From assembly GCF_001625215.2 (NCBI RefSeq), contig NC_030384.2:45852390-45916389 (forward strand): DNA of 64,000 nucleotides. Reading direction: 5' to 3'. The translations under genes and the position numbers were made by a program. Under the pieces are notes generated by a model. It was not told where the DNA came from and ran no database searches. It saw only the letters and a list, made by a program, of their open reading frames with translations. This DNA comes from Daucus carota subsp. sativus. Lineage: Eukaryota > Streptophyta > Magnoliopsida > Apiales > Apiaceae. Positions 21,501 to 33,500 of the stretch are shown one piece after another (within the stretch, counting starts at the first letter, position 1; each line of letters begins with the position of its first letter).

Positions 21501-24500
21501 AGAAGTTGGCCTACAAAAAGTTCAACAAAGGCAAAAGTTTTTCAAGGAAAGACAGAAACTCTGACAGAGTTTATGACAAGAAGAACTTTAAGAAGAATGA
21601 GGGCAAAGAAGGAAAAGCTGGAAAAGCTGACAAGTATACCTGTTTCAACTGTGGTGAAAAGGGACACTTTGCATCTGAATGCAAGAAAGCCAAGAAGGAA
21701 AAAGAAAAGGCCTTTATCACCAAGAAAGGAAACTGGACAGATACTTCTGATTCAGAAGAAGAAGTCAATTATGCTCTGATGGCAAACACTGACAACAACT
21801 CTGAATCTCCTGCTAAGGTACCTCATTCTACTCTTGCCTTTGATACTGAAGATATAACTGAGTTAAGATTGTTTCTTAAAACTTTGCATACCAGCTTTAG
21901 AGATCAGACTTTAGAAAATGAAAGATTAAAATCTGAAACTCTAAGTGTAAAGAAAAGGAATGATTATCTAGAAAAAGAATTAGTTCAGATGTTGGAAGTT
22001 CAGAAAGAAAGAGATGATGCTGTCATTGTCAAAGATGAATTATTAAAGAGGTATGCATCTCTTCAATCAGAACTTGCTAAGGAAAGGGAAATTATTAAAA
22101 CATGGACTAATTCAGGCAAAATTACTCAGGATATCTTAGGTAGTGGAAACTGGAAGAAGGGACTAGGTTACACTGATAACTCAGAAGCTGAGTCATCAAA
22201 AATAGAGTTTATTAAAACTCAAAAACCTAAGGTTAAACCTGTTAAATTTGTTGTTGAATCCTCTAAGCCTAAAAAATGTAGATCAAAATCAGAGATTAAC
22301 AACAATTTAAAATCTGAAAAGCCCAAACAGGTTAACATAGGACTGATGACTCAGAAACAGCTTAAACATAAGCTTAAAGAGGTAAAGTCTGATGACAGAA
22401 ACAAGGAGCCTAGGAAAAATAGAAATGGCAAAATTGGCATAGACAAGAGTAATAACTACATGCCTGTTCCAAATGCACCTAGGAAGACATGCCATAACTG
22501 TGGTAATACTAATCATCTTGCTAATTTTTGCAGGAAGAACAAGGACATTAACTCTTTACCTACAAAGTCTGGAGTTAGAAAAAGTAGTATTAGATATAAA
22601 CCACAAGATCCTTGTTTTCATTGTGGTAGTTTATGGCATTTTATTTATACTTGCAAAGAATATCATAGTTTGTATTATGATTATTATCAATTGAAACCTT
22701 CTTTAAAGGTTAATAAAAACTTTACAAGTACAAACTCTGTTTCCAGTACAAACTCTGTTGCAAAGTCTGTTAGCTCAAACTCTGATAATAATACCGCTGC
22801 AAAAGCTAACAAACTTAATAAGGCCAAGGGATCCAAGCAAGTCTGGGTCCTTAAAACTAACAACTAGTGGTCTTTATGATTGCAGGGCAACAGGAAGAAC
22901 ATCCTAGTCTTGGACAGTGGATGTTCAGGACACATGACTGGAAATAAGACCCTGCTGTCAGAGTTTGTGGAGAAGGCTGGCCCAAGTGTTTCTTATGGAG
23001 ATGGCAACATAGGAAGGACTCTGGGATATGGCAAAATCAATCTTGGAAATGTCATCATATCAAATGTAGCTCTTGTTCAAGGGCTAAAACACAATTTACT
23101 CTCTGTCAGTCAAATCTGTGACAGAGGATATCATGTTGATTTCTATAAAGAACACAGTGAGATAGTAAGCAAGTCAACAGGCAAAGTGGCAGTGATCGCT
23201 CACAGACATGGGAATATTTATGAAATCCACTTGCCTACAAACTCTGAAGGAAAAGCAATCTGCTTGTCTACAAGGATCTCTGCAGAAGAAAGTTGGAAGT
23301 GGCATAAGAAGCTCTCACACCTAAACTTCAACTCCATAAATGAGCTTATAAAGAAAAAGCTTGTGAGAGGACTCCCTGAATCACTACTTACATCTGATGG
23401 ATTATGTGATTCATGTCAAAAGGCCAAGCAGAGAAAGACATCCTTCAAGAGTAAGACTGAATTCTCAATAAAGAAACCATATCATCTTCTACATGTTGAT
23501 CTATTTGGACCAGTTAATGTACCATCCATTGCAAGGAAGAAATATGCTCTTGTCATTGTTGATGAGTATACCAGATACACTTGGGTATATTTTCTTCACT
23601 CTAAAGATGAAACAGCCTTGCATCTGATGGATCATGTGACACAACTGGACCATGGATCTGAAGACAAAGTGAAGATCATTAGAAGTGATAATGGAACTGA
23701 GTTCAGAAATTCAACAATGGAAGAGTTCTGCAAAGAAAGAGGTGTAGTGCAACAATTCTCTGCACCTGGTACACCACAGCAAAATGGTGTAGTTGAAAGG
23801 AAAAACAGGACTCTTATAGAAGCTGCCAGAACTATGCTTGATGAGGCTAAATTGCCTACTTATTTCTGGGCAGAAGCTGTTCAAACAGCCTGTTTCACTC
23901 AAAATGCAACCTTGATTAATAAGCATGGCAAGACCCCATATGAGATGGTGAAGAAAAAGAAGCCAAATCTGAAGTATTTTCATATATTTGGGTGCAAATG
24001 CTTTGTCTTGAAGACTCATCCAGAACAGCTTACCAAGTTTGATCTAAAAGCTGATGAAGGCATCTTTGTAGGTTATCCTCTGATAACAAAGGCCTTCAGA
24101 GTCTACAATCTAAGAACCAAGGTGATCATGGAATCCATACATGTGTCATTTGATGACAAGAAAATCATGGGCTTAACTGATATGGATGATCATGAAGAAC
24201 TGCATTTTGAAAATGAAGAAATATTCTCTGATTCGATAAACTCTGATGAGCAGTCAAACTCTGACTGTGAAAAAGATACAGCAAACTCTGATGAAAACTT
24301 ACAAGTTCATGATGATGGAGCACTTGCTGAGGGGGAGCATCAGAATGTTTCAGACTCTACCCAAGATTCCTCAGAGAATGCTGACTCAAACTCATCAGAG
24401 AATACTGATTCAAACTCTGATAGCACAAATACAGGGGGAGCTACAGAGAATAATCAACAGAATCAAGAGAGCATGGATCAAGGGGGAGGATCCAATGATG

Positions 24501-27500
24501 AAAATGGTCAACTTCCACATGCTAGGAAGTGGACAAAATCTCACACACCTGATATAATAATTGGAAATCCAGAAGCAGGTGTGCAAACAAGGACAGCTAC
24601 AGCAAATGAGTGTTTACATCATTGCTTTCTGTCTCAAACTGAACCAAAGAAAGTGGAGGAAGCTCTTCAAGATCCTGATTGGATTCAAGCAATGCAAGAA
24701 GAGTTAAATGAATTTGAAAGAAATAAAGTCTGGACCCTAGTACCAAGACCTAAAGACAGATCCATAGTTGGTGCAAAATGGGTGTTTAGAAACAAAACTG
24801 ACAGTGAGGGTGTCATTACAAGGAATAAAGCAAGGCTTGTGGCAAAAGGGTATTCACAACAGGAAGGTATTGATTATGATGAGACATTTGCTCCAGTTGC
24901 AAGATTGGAGGCAATTAGAATCTTTCTGGCCTATGCTGCACACAAGAAATTCAAAGTATTTCAGATGGATGTCAAAAGTGCTTTTCTAAATGGGAAACTG
25001 GATGAAGAGGTATATGTTGAACAACCTCCAGGTTTTGTGGATCCAAAACATCCAGACTATGTCTACAGGTTGGACAAAGCACTTTATGGACTAAAGCAGG
25101 CTCCAAGGGCATGGTATGAAACTCTAGCTCAATTTCTTCTTGAAAGTGGATTTACTAGAGGTACCATAGATAAAACTCTGTTTTATTTGAATCATGGCAA
25201 TGATCTGCTTTTAGTTCAAATCTATGTTGATGACATTATTTTTGGCTCCACTAATGCTAAACTCTGTCAAAGATTTGCCAAGCTCATGCAGTCCAGGTAT
25301 CAAATGAGCATGATGGGGGAACTCAGTTATTTTCTGGGTTTACAAGTTAAACAGACTGAAGATGGGATTTTTATAAATCAAGCCAAGTATACCAGAAATC
25401 TCTTAAAGAAATTTGGTATGCAAGACAGTTCAGCTGCAACTACTCCTATGGCAACAGCAACCAAACTAGACAAAGATACTGGTGCATCAGTGGATATCAC
25501 AAACTATAGAGGCATGATTGGATCTCTGCTTTATCTGACTGCAAGTAGACCAGACATCATGTATGCCACATGTCTATGTGCAAGATTTCAGGCAGATCCA
25601 AGAGAGCCTCATCTGATTGCAGTAAAGAGGATATTCAGATATCTCAAGGGAACCACATCATTGGGATTATGGTATCCTAGAGAATCAGATTTTAGTCTAA
25701 TTGGATACTCTGATGCAGATTTTGCAGGTTGCAAAATTGACAGAAAAAGCACAAGTGGGAGTTGTCAATTTCTAGGTGGAAGACTAGTTTCTTGGTACAG
25801 CAAGAAGCAGAAGTCTATTTCAACATCAACAGCAGAGTCAGAGTATATAGCTGCAGGCAGTTGCTGTGCTCAGATTCTTTGGATGAAGAATCAACTGTTG
25901 GACTATGGGTTAGCCTTTTCTAAAATTCCTATTTATTGTGATAACCAAAGTGCTATTGCTATGACAGGAAATCCAGTTCAACATTCTCTGACAAAGCACA
26001 TCAGTATAAGATATCATTTTATAAGGGAGCATGTGGAGGAAGGAACCATTGAACTTCACTTTGTTCCCACAGAACAGCAGCTAGCAGACATATTCACCAA
26101 ACCACTAAGTGAAGCAACCTTCACTAGACTGGTGAATGAGCTAGGAATGATATCAGGAACTGAGTAAACATACTGGTCAGATCTTTCAAATTACCATATG
26201 CATTGCTCACAAATTTGCCATGCTATACTCTGATTGTTAAAATCTGATGACTTTCTCTGATGATATACTCTGTGTGCCATACTCTGATGATATTCTCTGA
26301 TCGTCATTCTCTGACGATATTCTCTGATGATTGCAAACTCTGAATCTTGATTAATGATTTCATTTTTATTTCTCTGAGAAAACAACCTGTGAAGATATTA
26401 TGAAGCATGATATGAATTAGTAATCATAAATCTCAGTTCAGTTCCTTAATCTTGATCTCAATTTTGTGCTACTACTTAACACTATATGCATATTGACATC
26501 ATTGAGACTCTATTATTTCACATATCTTAATTATAAGTGAGACTGACTAATTTGCATTTTCTCTCAGTAAATTAGACAGTGATTATAAACTCTGATGATA
26601 TATACACCCCTGCAAATAAGCATGGTACTCCTTTGAGATCTTAGATGTCTATATGACAGTGACTGGGAAGACCCAAACACTTACTGGTATTAAGTAATTG
26701 CCAAGATCTTATAATCTATGGTGACCAGTCACAATCTCTGATTACTGGAGAAATACTGTTGCACAATAATATTTAAAGGTCGTGATTCATTTACACTGAA
26801 AAGCGTCCTTGAGAAAAAAAAAAAAAAAAAAAAAAGGGTTAATTTATTTTACTTTTCTCCATCAGAGTATGCCTATTGTCTATGTCTTGAGAGTTTAAAT
26901 AAATTATTCCTGCCTACCTTATAATTACGAAATTGTGAAATTCCCTAGTCTCTGATCTCATATGTTCAATCACACACATAATTTCACAAGCACATTATTG
27001 AGCTATAGATTTTATGACAAACTCTGATTTTCTGATGAATTTTCTAAAAATCATGTCTTTATTCTGAGGTACTTAGAAATTTTATTTTCTTTGATGTAAA
27101 TCTCAGAGTTTAAAATTCGAGAGACTTAATCTTGATTTTTCTTAAATCTTGTACATTTCAGGAGTACAAATATTCAGAGAATATGAAGGGAGTATTTCAA
27201 ACGGATGTATTGTTAGTGGGTTTACATGAAAAACATTTTAATAGGAGAACGTGTAATCAGCATTTATAACTGCACTGTTTTACTGCGCTCATAATGATTA
27301 CTTTCTTTTCTCCATGCCATTAACTCTCGTCCACCAGTTAAAAACTGACAGGTGTCCATGTGAACAAAGAGACATGCGTGTACAGCTACACAAAATCTGA
27401 AGGGTTTATCACATCAGATTTTATTGCTCATTATTCTCTTATACACTCAATCTCTACACACACTCTCTTCACAAACTCTTACTCTCTTCTCTCTGAAATT

Positions 27501-30500
27501 CAAATTTTCTCACAAACATTTTCTCAAACACCTTTCTCTACTCACAAACTCTGTTATAATGGCCACTACAACATTCATCTTTGCAGGTGTGGAATTTGTC
27601 ACCAATAACCATGCTGCTATCCTAAACACTGCTGACGCTCCACGGGATTATCATCCTATGCAGCAATTTCTGGCACAAAGTACCATTGCTACCGCTCTCA
27701 CAGCTCCTGCCAGACTCTCAGGAAGCCAGATCATAAACTTCTGGAGGACAGGTAAGTATGACAATGGTGGTGAAGATGGATCACCATCGATTGTGTTTTC
27801 ATATGAAGGAGAGGAGTATTTTGTTACTCCAGCCACAGTCAGAACTGCTTTCAATTTGCCAGAGCTGGACACTGCTTATATCACAAATGGGGATGCAAAT
27901 CTGAGAACAATGATGACTGATTTGGGCTACAGTGAATCGCTTGACAAATTGGGGCAACTAAAGCGCCCAGGGCTCAGAAGAGAATGGAGTTTCTTTTTCG
28001 ACTGCATCACCAGGGCATTTCAAAAGAAGTCTACAAACTGGGATGCCATTCCAATGGACATGCTGCAGATTGGGTATTCTCTGATCTACTCTACTCATTT
28101 TGATTTTGGTAGATTAGTTCTTAGAAATATTGGTGAAAGAATGCATGAGAATAGAAATGTCATATATTTCTCAAGATTCTGTCAATTATTGTTTAATGCT
28201 ACTGTTGGAGAGGTAGATTTTGATGTTGATGATGAGATCAAGCCATTCAGGCTTCATAAAAGAGTGTTTAAGGACCTCATCTCCAAGGATGAGAAGTATC
28301 CAATGCAAAGACCTCTTTTAATTCCAGCTCAAGTTAGAGCTAGGATGGATATGCCCCCAGTACACCAACAACCACAACCACAACAACCTCAACCTCCAGT
28401 CTCTCCTACAAACCCCAAACAACCCAGAACTTCTGCATCCAAGTCCAAAAGGGGTGCAAAGTCTGATGCAGCCCCTTCTACTGCAAAAAGAACAAGAACC
28501 TCTGTTGCCACACATGTTCTGAAACCAAACACTGATGAGTCAGTAAACTCTGAGGCTCAAATAAACTCTGAGGCTCAAGTAAACTCTGAGGCTCAAGTAA
28601 ACTCTGAGGCTCACTTAAACTCTGAAGCTCTAAACTCTGAAGCTGCTACTCCTCAAAAGCAGAAGAAAAGAAGAAGACTGGTTGCAGCATATGAATATGA
28701 TGATCTTGAACCTGTACATGCTGTAAACTCTGAATCTACTCCTACAACAGCCTCTGAACCTGTTCAAGCAAGTCCTCAAAAGCCAGCTCGATTCAAAAGA
28801 AGGGCTCACAAGCCTGCAAGAGCGAAAATCCCAGAAACTGACATCACAGACTTCACTGTTGAGGAAGACCAAACACCATCTACCACACTACCAGAAACTT
28901 CTCAAGCTCTGATGGTGCTTCCTATCACAGCTGTTCCTTTGCAATCTCCTACAGCATCTTCTACTTCATCTGAGGTAGATGAAGAAATTGTTTGCAAGGA
29001 ACCTACCACAACTGAAGCTGGAGCAAATATGGCTAATCTTCATACTCCAGTATCTGATCATGGACCTTCTACTCAAATTCCTACTTCTCCAATGAAAATT
29101 CCAGAAGGTGCCATAGTTCATGATACAGCTCCAGACAACTACAGGTCTGATGTAGTTGATGAATCTGACAGGGTAGCTATGGAAGCTCTACAATCTCTTG
29201 CTCAGACTGGTGAAGAGACTATCAAATCACAGTCTGAAGCTAAAGGAAAATCTGCTCAAGACAGTGTGGAGAAAGTTGCTGATCCTGTTCCTGATGCTGC
29301 CAAAGCAAACTCTGAGGCTGATACTGAGGATGATGATAGTTCCTCTGAAAATGATGGAGCTCCTTTGACTCAACAAAAGTGGGAGTCTACTAGCCAGTAC
29401 AATGCCAGGCTACAAACTCTGAACACAGACTCTGAGCCACTTCCCAGGGATCTTCAAGTTGATCCTCCAAATGAAGTATGGGATAAACTCTGGTTGAGTC
29501 ACCAGCATTCCTTGGAAACACCTAAAGCTGAAGAGTTCTTATCTATGGCAGAACAGAAAATTACAAACTCTGATGTTATGTCAAGCCTCAAGGGCACAAT
29601 TCTATATCTGAAGACATTTCATCCTGCTCATGCCCAGACATCTAAATCAATAGATGGTCTAAGAACAGAGGTGGCAAAAGTCAAGGAGACAAATGAACTG
29701 GAAAAGAAGAGGACCATCAATCCTATGAAAGAAAATGTACAGAAGCTGGTGACTGCACATGAATCTCTGGACCAAAGGATGACCATGATTGAATCAAATC
29801 AAGAGAAGATGTCCAAACAGCTTGAAGCCATCCAATCTTCACTTTCTCTGATCACATCCATACTGATTCCTGATGAGGATGATGTCAAAAAGGGGGAGAG
29901 AGTAGCTCAAGTCAAATGCAAATCTACTACTCAAACTCTGAAGAGAAAGAAGAAGGATGATGATGATGATATTGATGATTTCACCAAGCACAAGAGATTT
30001 CAAGCAAGGACTGGTGGAAGAGTTTCAAACTCTGACAGTCAGAAACAATCTAAGCAAAGCACAAAGTCTGGTCCAACTCACAACATCACATCTGGATCTA
30101 ATCAAAGACCAGTGACTGGATCAGACAAACCCATGACTGATGAAGAGCTTGCTAGATTGGTTTTTGAACAAGAAAATCCAGAAGCAAATTTGGATTTGGA
30201 GTTGATTGCTGCAGAGGAAACTGAGCTGAAAAAGGAACATATTGAAGCCATAAACTCTGGAAAGATCCAAAAGCCTGCAAAGTCAACTACCAAGCCAAAA
30301 GAAAAAGGAATACTGATCAAGGAATCTACTGTGGCTGATCAGAGTTTACCAGTCAAAAAGGTATACTCTGAAGATGAATACACCTCCAAGGGTAAAAGCA
30401 AAGTAGATGAAAATCTGGAGAAAGGCTGGGAAAAGAAGAAGCCTACAACCTCTGACAAGGATCAAGTTGTGAAGGAAAAGGAAACAGAAGCTGCAATCTC

Positions 30501-33500
30501 TGACAAAGCTCATGTTGCAGAACCTCAAAAAGAAAGATTGACCTCTGACACAGCTCAAGTCAATAAGGAAGCAACGAAAGACACAGTCTCTGACAAAGCT
30601 CAAGCTGTGTTCAAACCAACAACTACTCCACTGGCTGGATTTGCAAAGCCTACTCTGATGACTGAAATAAGTTTTGAAAAAGGCTCAATTAAACCATTTT
30701 CTCATCAAAAGGCAGGAAGAGATAAAGGAGGGCTGGGATCCAAATATGAAAAATTTGATCAGAATATAGGATCAAGACCAGATGACCCCTCATCTCTCTG
30801 TGCTCCCAAGACTGGAGTTTTGCAAGACAGAATGGACAAACTTGATTCAGTCCAGTTGGTAAAAAATGACAGAGGAGATAATATCCTTATCTACTTCATG
30901 TCTGATGGAACAGTGTTTAGAGTACTTGAAGCAGATCTATATGCTAAACACTGGGAAGAATTGAGATATGTATCATACATATTTCAAGTAAAGAACAAGT
31001 CAGGACAACACATCTCCAACCTGCTAAAAGATCAAATCAGAAGAAAGATGGGGATTACAGGAAACAAAAATGCTGGACCTTTCATTCCTAAATACCTCAA
31101 TCATAAAGGACAGCTGGTGGAGATGAAGAAAAATTCAGCAAAGATTGAAACAATAGGTGGAATCAGAACTCTTGCATTTAATGAAGAGTCTGATAAAGCT
31201 TACAATATCAGGCTGGATAGGGACTTGAAGAAGAACAAGATTTATGATCTCAGAGCTGCAATTTATCAAACTGGAGTTTCAGATCCAGAGCTGAGAGAGA
31301 TCAAGAGACAAATGATTGCAGTGCTTGAAGAAGCTGAGAAAGAACTCCTCAGAGAGTATCTAAAGACAGCAAATGGAATCTATGCAGCTAAGGAGTAAAG
31401 TATCTGTAAGTTTTAAAAGTTTTCTGTTATATAGTTAAACTCTGTTGCATTTGACTTAAATGTTTTGACATCATCAATTATCTGTTAACTTGCACATAAC
31501 TTATTCATGCACAAGTTGGGGGAGATTGTTAGATATAATTGATGATTACTAATGTTCTTAAGGTTTGTTTTAGAACAGGAATCATCAGAGTTTAAACTGG
31601 AGTCTGATCAGAGTTTAGTAAAGTCTGACAGAGTTTGATAAAGTCTGATCAGAGTTTACATAGTCAAGACTCGACAGAGTTTACACGTGGAAAAAGCTCA
31701 GAAGCGGATATACTTCAAGGAAGGATAGAAGCGGAGGAGTGATTTGCTGACTATGGAAACTAAACAGAAAACTGGAGCAATCTTTGATTGATAGATTTAT
31801 TAGCTGATTTATAGGATATCAAATCAGAGATTGATTTTGTAACTGTGTCTATATAAACACAGATTAGGGTTACTCTATATGAGTTGAGTTATCGAGTATA
31901 TTGTTAAGAACCCTAGCAGCTCTTGGTGATAGAGTATAAATCACTGAGAGAGTTTTTGTAACCATTAAGTTTTGTGAATATAAGAGTTTACTGCTTTCGA
32001 TCTCTTATATTGTCATACTGTATTACATATTGTGATCACTATATTATATATATATAGTGAATTAATAGGACCTAACAATAGATTTAACCCCATGGATAAA
32101 AAAGGACCAAAAGGCAAAATGACCAAATAATTTAATCGTACCTTTTTCGTTACTACAGGAGTTGTCATTTCCATTTTCTCTCCTTCGGACTGCGTCCTGC
32201 GAGTATAAACAGGTGTAGTCATCTCCATACTCTCCTCTCTTGTATTCTGCAAGATCAGCAGTATATCTTATGCTAACGAGATTGATAGGCCTTCATTTTC
32301 TCAGTAATAATTACAAAGATAATCAATACCTTACCAAACAGGTATCCAGCCAACACATTGAATGATTGAGATGCTCCATTAAGATCAAATCCATTCTTCC
32401 CAGGCATAGTTGTCTCCGCGACATAGTAAGGCTGTTTCACAGTCATAAGTTTATTCTTCTTACATAATTCTGTGTTTGAGATGGACACAGTTGGATTGTA
32501 AACAGTAATAGTTACTCGCTATAATTTATAGCTTTTGTCAGATTATCACTGATTTGATTAGGACATTGTCAAAACTGATCCTTGTGAATATTAGTTGTTG
32601 ATAATTATATGAATATGAATATCATATGAAAAAAACACTGATTTTGATTTTGACTTTGCAAGAGGGCTAGACAGCCTCGCCAATTATAATTACTTTTTCT
32701 GATTACCACAAAGTTTATTCATTGGGTATGCAGGACATGGCTGTGATGGAATGCACAAGTTATCAAATTATATGTACCAAAACTTGAAATGGTAGAACAT
32801 AAAACAGTCCATGAGGAATGATTCATGCCTCAGTTAGTCGTATCTCATACTGATCTGTGCGGCTCAAAACCTGGAATTTCACGGTTTCAAGATCTGGAAC
32901 TGCAGAACAAAACCAAAATTGACTAAAGTACACAGAGATGTGATAAAAAAACAAAAACATGTTCATTGTTCAGAGGAAAATCCTTATGTCCTAAAATATC
33001 AATTGTTAGCACTTCTTCATTCTTTTCTAGTCTCCAATATATTACAAAACTGTTTTTGGTATTGAGGATTGATACAGTCACTATTCCTACGGTCACTATT
33101 CCTATATTAACTTCAATTTCTCCTATTTTATGGAAAAGAAATGAATAAACCATCAAATCAATATAGTTCACTTATCACTGAATTGTGTAATATTACCTGA
33201 CATAAGAGCTTCCTCAAAGTTGCGGGGCTCAAATCTGCGAGGAAACAAGTATTTGGAGGTCTCCGTTGCCACATCCATCAAGACTATATATTCAAAACAC
33301 TCTTAGAAACTAAAACACATATTTCAAACCAAGAAACAAAAATAAAATATAAATTAGTAATTTAATAAGAATGGAAAAAGGTATGAACATTTACGTCGCT
33401 GCGAAAGAGAAGAAGTTTGAGAAGCGAGAGCCAGTACGAGAGAGAATCGAGCATCGAATGCAGAAGAGCCTTTTCTCTGCGGAGCAGAAGCAGCAGCAGT

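Larger units (their letters stand above)
20032..32077 (+). mobile_element. SIRE-type Ty1/copia LTR retrotransposon, apparently whole
   Basis: A 12,046-bp element inserted in SOUL intron 5 on the opposite strand to the gene. The two 551-bp LTRs begin TGTTAGATA and end CCTAACA. It is flanked by a perfect 5-bp target duplication ATAGA (20027-20031 and 32078-32082). A primer-binding site for initiator tRNA-Met (TGGTATCAGAGC) follows the left LTR and a purine tract (GTTGGGGGAGA) precedes the right LTR. Parts in order: gag, pol (protease, integrase, reverse transcriptase, RNase H), a long non-coding stretch and a large extra ORF. This order, the extra ORF and the size fit the SIRE/Maximus lineage. 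The LTRs look identical by eye, so insertion is recent. It looks whole, with long uninterrupted frames. Confidence 0.93.

Noticed and set aside
26815-26836. Poly-A run inside the copia element as a retroposed mRNA tail
   Set aside because: It lies within the continuous non-coding spacer of the element, with no target duplication or cDNA-like sequence before it.
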